Positions 61,701 through 64,000 of a stretch of DNA of 64,000 bases are shown here, piece by piece. The stretch's first letter is position 1; every line of letters starts with the position of its first letter. The stretch covers positions 186,001 through 250,000 of the forward strand of contig JAGKSB010000001.1 in the NCBI GenBank assembly GCA_017942165.1, in the 5' to 3' direction. The notes below the pieces were generated by a model. It worked only from the letters and a program-made list of their open reading frames with translations. It was not told where the DNA came from and made no database searches. This stretch comes from Rhinopithecimicrobium faecis (GTDB lineage: Bacteria > Bacteroidota > Bacteroidia > Sphingobacteriales > Sphingobacteriaceae). Both the position numbers and the translations under genes were made by a program.

Positions 61701-63998
61701 TTATTTCTTATTTAAGAAAGGAATTTTATCTTTTATCTTTTCAAAGATAGATTTTTCCGCCATACCATAACCGTAGCCATAGCCATAACCATAGCCATAG
61801 CCTTTCGCAAAGTCAACGTCATTAATGACGACAGCCATATTCTTCAATTTCTGCGTTTCATACATTTCCTTCGGAATGTCCAGTAAACGTTTATCTAAGT
61901 AATTGGCACGTGCTACATACATGGTTAGATCTGCTGCTTCGGCAATTAATAAGGTATCTGTAACTAAACCTACAGGAGCGGTATCAACAATAATATAATC
62001 ATAGCGTTGTTTTCCATATTTTATAATGTCCATAAAATGGCCATTTGTCAATAACTCTGCAGGATTAGGAGCGATATACCCCGAATACATAATATCAAAT
62101 CGATACTTCGAAGGCTCCTTAATAATTAGGCTATCTATAGGAATAGATGGATCTACTAAATATTGAGTGATACCAATATTTGTATGCTGTAGATGCGATA
62201 AACCGAGGTAATCTAATACTTTTGGAGAGCGTATATCAGCGCCAATAAGGAGTACATTCTCACCAGACATACTTAGTATACGAGCAAGATTTGTAGAAAC
62301 GAATGATTTACCCTCGCCTGATGTCGTCGATGTCACGAAAATTACTTTTGAGGTAGATTTATCTGCCCCTAACATAAATCGAATATTTGTACGCAAAATA
62401 CGGAATGCTTCAGCCAATGATGAACGATCATTTTCATGAATTTCCTTATCTTCAGATGATGGTATTTCACCAAGTATTGGCGCTTTGAATCTTGCTTCAA
62501 TATCTAGTTTAGACTGCACCTTATTGTCTAATAAGAATTTGACATATAAGATTGCTAAAGGTAATATAGCACCAAGGATTAAACAACCCAATAGGATAAT
62601 AGATTTCTTCGGTGCTACAGGTGTTTTAGAACCATAGGCCTCATCAATTACTTTTAATACTTGTGGAGATGCAGCAGCTTTAATTTCAGACTCCTCTTTC
62701 TTTTGTAACAAGAAAAGGTAAAAATTCTCTAAAATTTGCTGTTGACGTGAAATATTTCTAAAGCCACGCTCTTGTTTAGGAAGTGACGATAATTTGTTTG
62801 ATAAAGAAGACCCTTGACCTTGAATAGAATTCAACGATAATTCTACTGTACGTTTTGAGTTTCTTAAAGAAGTTTTCAAAGACCGATTTAAATCGTCAAT
62901 ACTTTGATCTAAAGTTCTGACAACTGGGTTTTCTACCGTTGAGCTTTTTAATAGATCTTGACGCTCTAACACAAGTTCATTGTATTTAGAAATTGCTCCA
63001 GCAATGGTAGCATCTGTTAAACCAATATTTGATGGCAATAGTTGTTTAGAATTTCCTTCTACCGCTTCATTCATATAGGTAATTAACTTCAACTGAGTGC
63101 TGTATTCAAGCACTTTCTTATCATTTTCAAGATCAGACTGCATCATTAGACGACCTTCAGATTCTAAGTCAGTTAATTGATTGGCAACCTTATAATCTTC
63201 TAAATCTCTATCAGCTCCTTTCAAATCCTTTGATAGTAATACTAGGCGATCAGATATAAATTCGGAGGTTTTTTTAGTTAATAAGTTATTGTCATCTACT
63301 AAATCGGTATTATAAACGTTTACTAATTCATTTATAAATAATCTCGACCTTTCTATCACATTATCCGTTAATGAAATATTAACGATAAAGGACATTTTCT
63401 CCTTGTTAGGAGTAATTTGTATACGTTGAATATATTTATCGACTGTCGACTCAATTGGATTAATAATAATATCAAATTCTGAATCTAAATAATTATCTAG
63501 TTTAAATTGAGGAATTAAAAGAAATGATCTATTTCCAATTTGTGTCTTTTGACCAAATCTACCATCAGTAGAATTTTGAGAGTTTCGAATTTTAAATTCA
63601 GTTTTAGAAACAATTTCTACATGATAATTAGCAAGTAAACTATCTGAAATATTCCTATTATCTAATGAAATAAATTTTATAGGACTTTCATTTAATAATA
63701 ACTCAGACTTTTTCACCTTACCTTTTACAAAGTATCTAATGTTAAAATCATATTTACGAATAACTTTAGAGATTAATCTACGTGATTTTAAAACATCAAT
63801 TTGATCAGACACAAAGGAAGAGGAGGAACTCCCTCCTACGGACATCAAGTCTGAAATACCGGCTAATTCCGAAGACATTCCGGACTCCTTATCTATTAAT
63901 AAAATTTTAGAAGACACAGAATAAGAATTCTCAGCATATCGTAAATATATAAAGCCAGAAAACAAACAAATAAAAATGGAAAAAACAAACCACTTCCA
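61701..63998 (-). CDS. Second Wzc-like co-polymerase/BY-kinase, N terminus outside window
   Basis: The frame is open to the right edge (63998) and the first residues in view look like a membrane helix (WKWFVFSIFICLFSGFIYL), so perhaps 25 residues are missing. The TTG at 63965 is not taken as the start. The Wzz domain and long coiled-coil region are followed by the kinase: Walker A TSGEGKS, A' LLIGADIRSPK and B IIVDTAPV. The C-terminal tail carries six alternating Gly-Tyr pairs. It differs from the first BY-kinase in Walker A (SGEGKS versus MGAGKT). Its upstream partners lie outside the window, so a second polysaccharide locus is likely. Confidence 0.93.
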   Translation of the reverse strand, partial: WKWFVFSIFICLFSGFIYLRYAENSYSVSSKILLIDKESGMSSELAGISDLMSVGGSSSSSFVSDQIDVLKSRRLISKVIRKYDFNIRYFVKGKVKKSELLLNESPIKFISLDNRNISDSLLANYHVEIVSKTEFKIRNSQNSTDGRFGQKTQIGNRSFLLIPQFKLDNYLDSEFDIIINPIESTVDKYIQRIQITPNKEKMSFIVNISLTDNVIERSRLFINELVNVYNTDLVDDNNLLTKKTSEFISDRLVLLSKDLKGADRDLEDYKVANQLTDLESEGRLMMQSDLENDKKVLEYSTQLKLITYMNEAVEGNSKQLLPSNIGLTDATIAGAISKYNELVLERQDLLKSSTVENPVVRTLDQSIDDLNRSLKTSLRNSKRTVELSLNSIQGQGSSLSNKLSSLPKQERGFRNISRQQQILENFYLFLLQKKEESEIKAAASPQVLKVIDEAYGSKTPVAPKKSIILLGCLILGAILPLAILYVKFLLDNKVQSKLDIEARFKAPILGEIPSSEDKEIHENDRSSLAEAFRILRTNIRFMLGADKSTSKVIFVTSTTSGEGKSFVSTNLARILSMSGENVLLIGADIRSPKVLDYLGLSHLQHTNIGITQYLVDPSIPIDSLIIKEPSKYRFDIMYSGYIAPNPAELLTNGHFMDIIKYGKQRYDYIIVDTAPVGLVTDTLLIAEAADLTMYVARANYLDKRLLDIPKEMYETQKLKNMAVVINDVDFAKGYGYGYGYGYGYGMAEKSIFEKIKDKIPFLNKK

Positions 63999-64000
63999 GT

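Noticed and set aside
1..64000. CRISPR arrays, IS elements, rRNA genes
   Set aside because: I found no regularly spaced repeats, transposase motifs, terminal repeats or rRNA-like sequence.

Overview
The window looks like a chromosome segment from a Bacteroidota bacterium, most likely Sphingobacteriaceae (Sphingobacterium/Pedobacter-like). The evidence is promoters of the Bacteroidota type (TTTG about 19-22 bases upstream of TAnnTTTG), almost no Shine-Dalgarno sequences, many lipoproteins, a fimbrillin-like lipoprotein, a CarboxypepD_reg outer-membrane barrel receptor and Wzc-type kinases with Gly-Tyr tails. No phage, IS element, integrase or CRISPR array is visible. The family assignment is inference; no 16S gene is present.

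Layout. 1-20.6 kb is mostly housekeeping: the C-terminal two thirds of mfd (cut by the left edge), galT-galK, hemH plus a phosphoesterase, ispH, ndk, a secreted DUF1684-peptide deformylase fusion, ruvX, ybeY, a glutamine cyclotransferase lipoprotein, yraN (apparently with an ATT start), dnaG, metG, an LD-carboxypeptidase and a GH20 hexosaminidase. 20.7-25.8 kb has two identical tRNA-Glu(TTC) genes with near-identical promoters flanking a 64-residue peptide gene and a fimbrillin/FISUMP-like lipoprotein, followed by an S41 protease and a thioredoxin-like lipoprotein.

25.9-48.9 kb is one AT-rich, co-directional 20-gene exopolysaccharide/capsule operon. It holds a WecA-like initiating transferase, epimerase, Wzx flippase, six glycosyltransferases, a Bcs1/TarIJ-like fused cytidylyltransferase-reductase, a LicD-family phosphotransferase, a Wzy-like polymerase, Wza, Wzc and an acyltransferase. 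Embedded between the last glycosyltransferase and wza is a five-gene block: S24/S26 peptidase, PqqD (RRE), nucleotidyltransferase, ABC exporter and HprK-like kinase. This resembles the accessory half of a lasso-peptide cluster, but it has no cyclase and no precursor. It is the best candidate in the window for an undescribed system.

48.9-61.7 kb is mixed: a GT-B transferase, miaE, an AraC regulator with nested inverted repeats upstream, an MBL-fold hydrolase, a GNAT, a dicarboxylate symporter, rlmN, a ComF-family protein, VanZ, and a padR-pspC-outer membrane receptor unit with an obvious operator. At the right edge a second Wzc-like kinase on the minus strand is cut by the window, which suggests a second polysaccharide locus beyond it.

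A recurring theme is very short or absent 5' leaders: the -7 boxes of hemH, ispH, rlmN and padR lie 4-7 bases before the start codon. Positions and motifs were read by eye from the sequence and translations. No database search was run.
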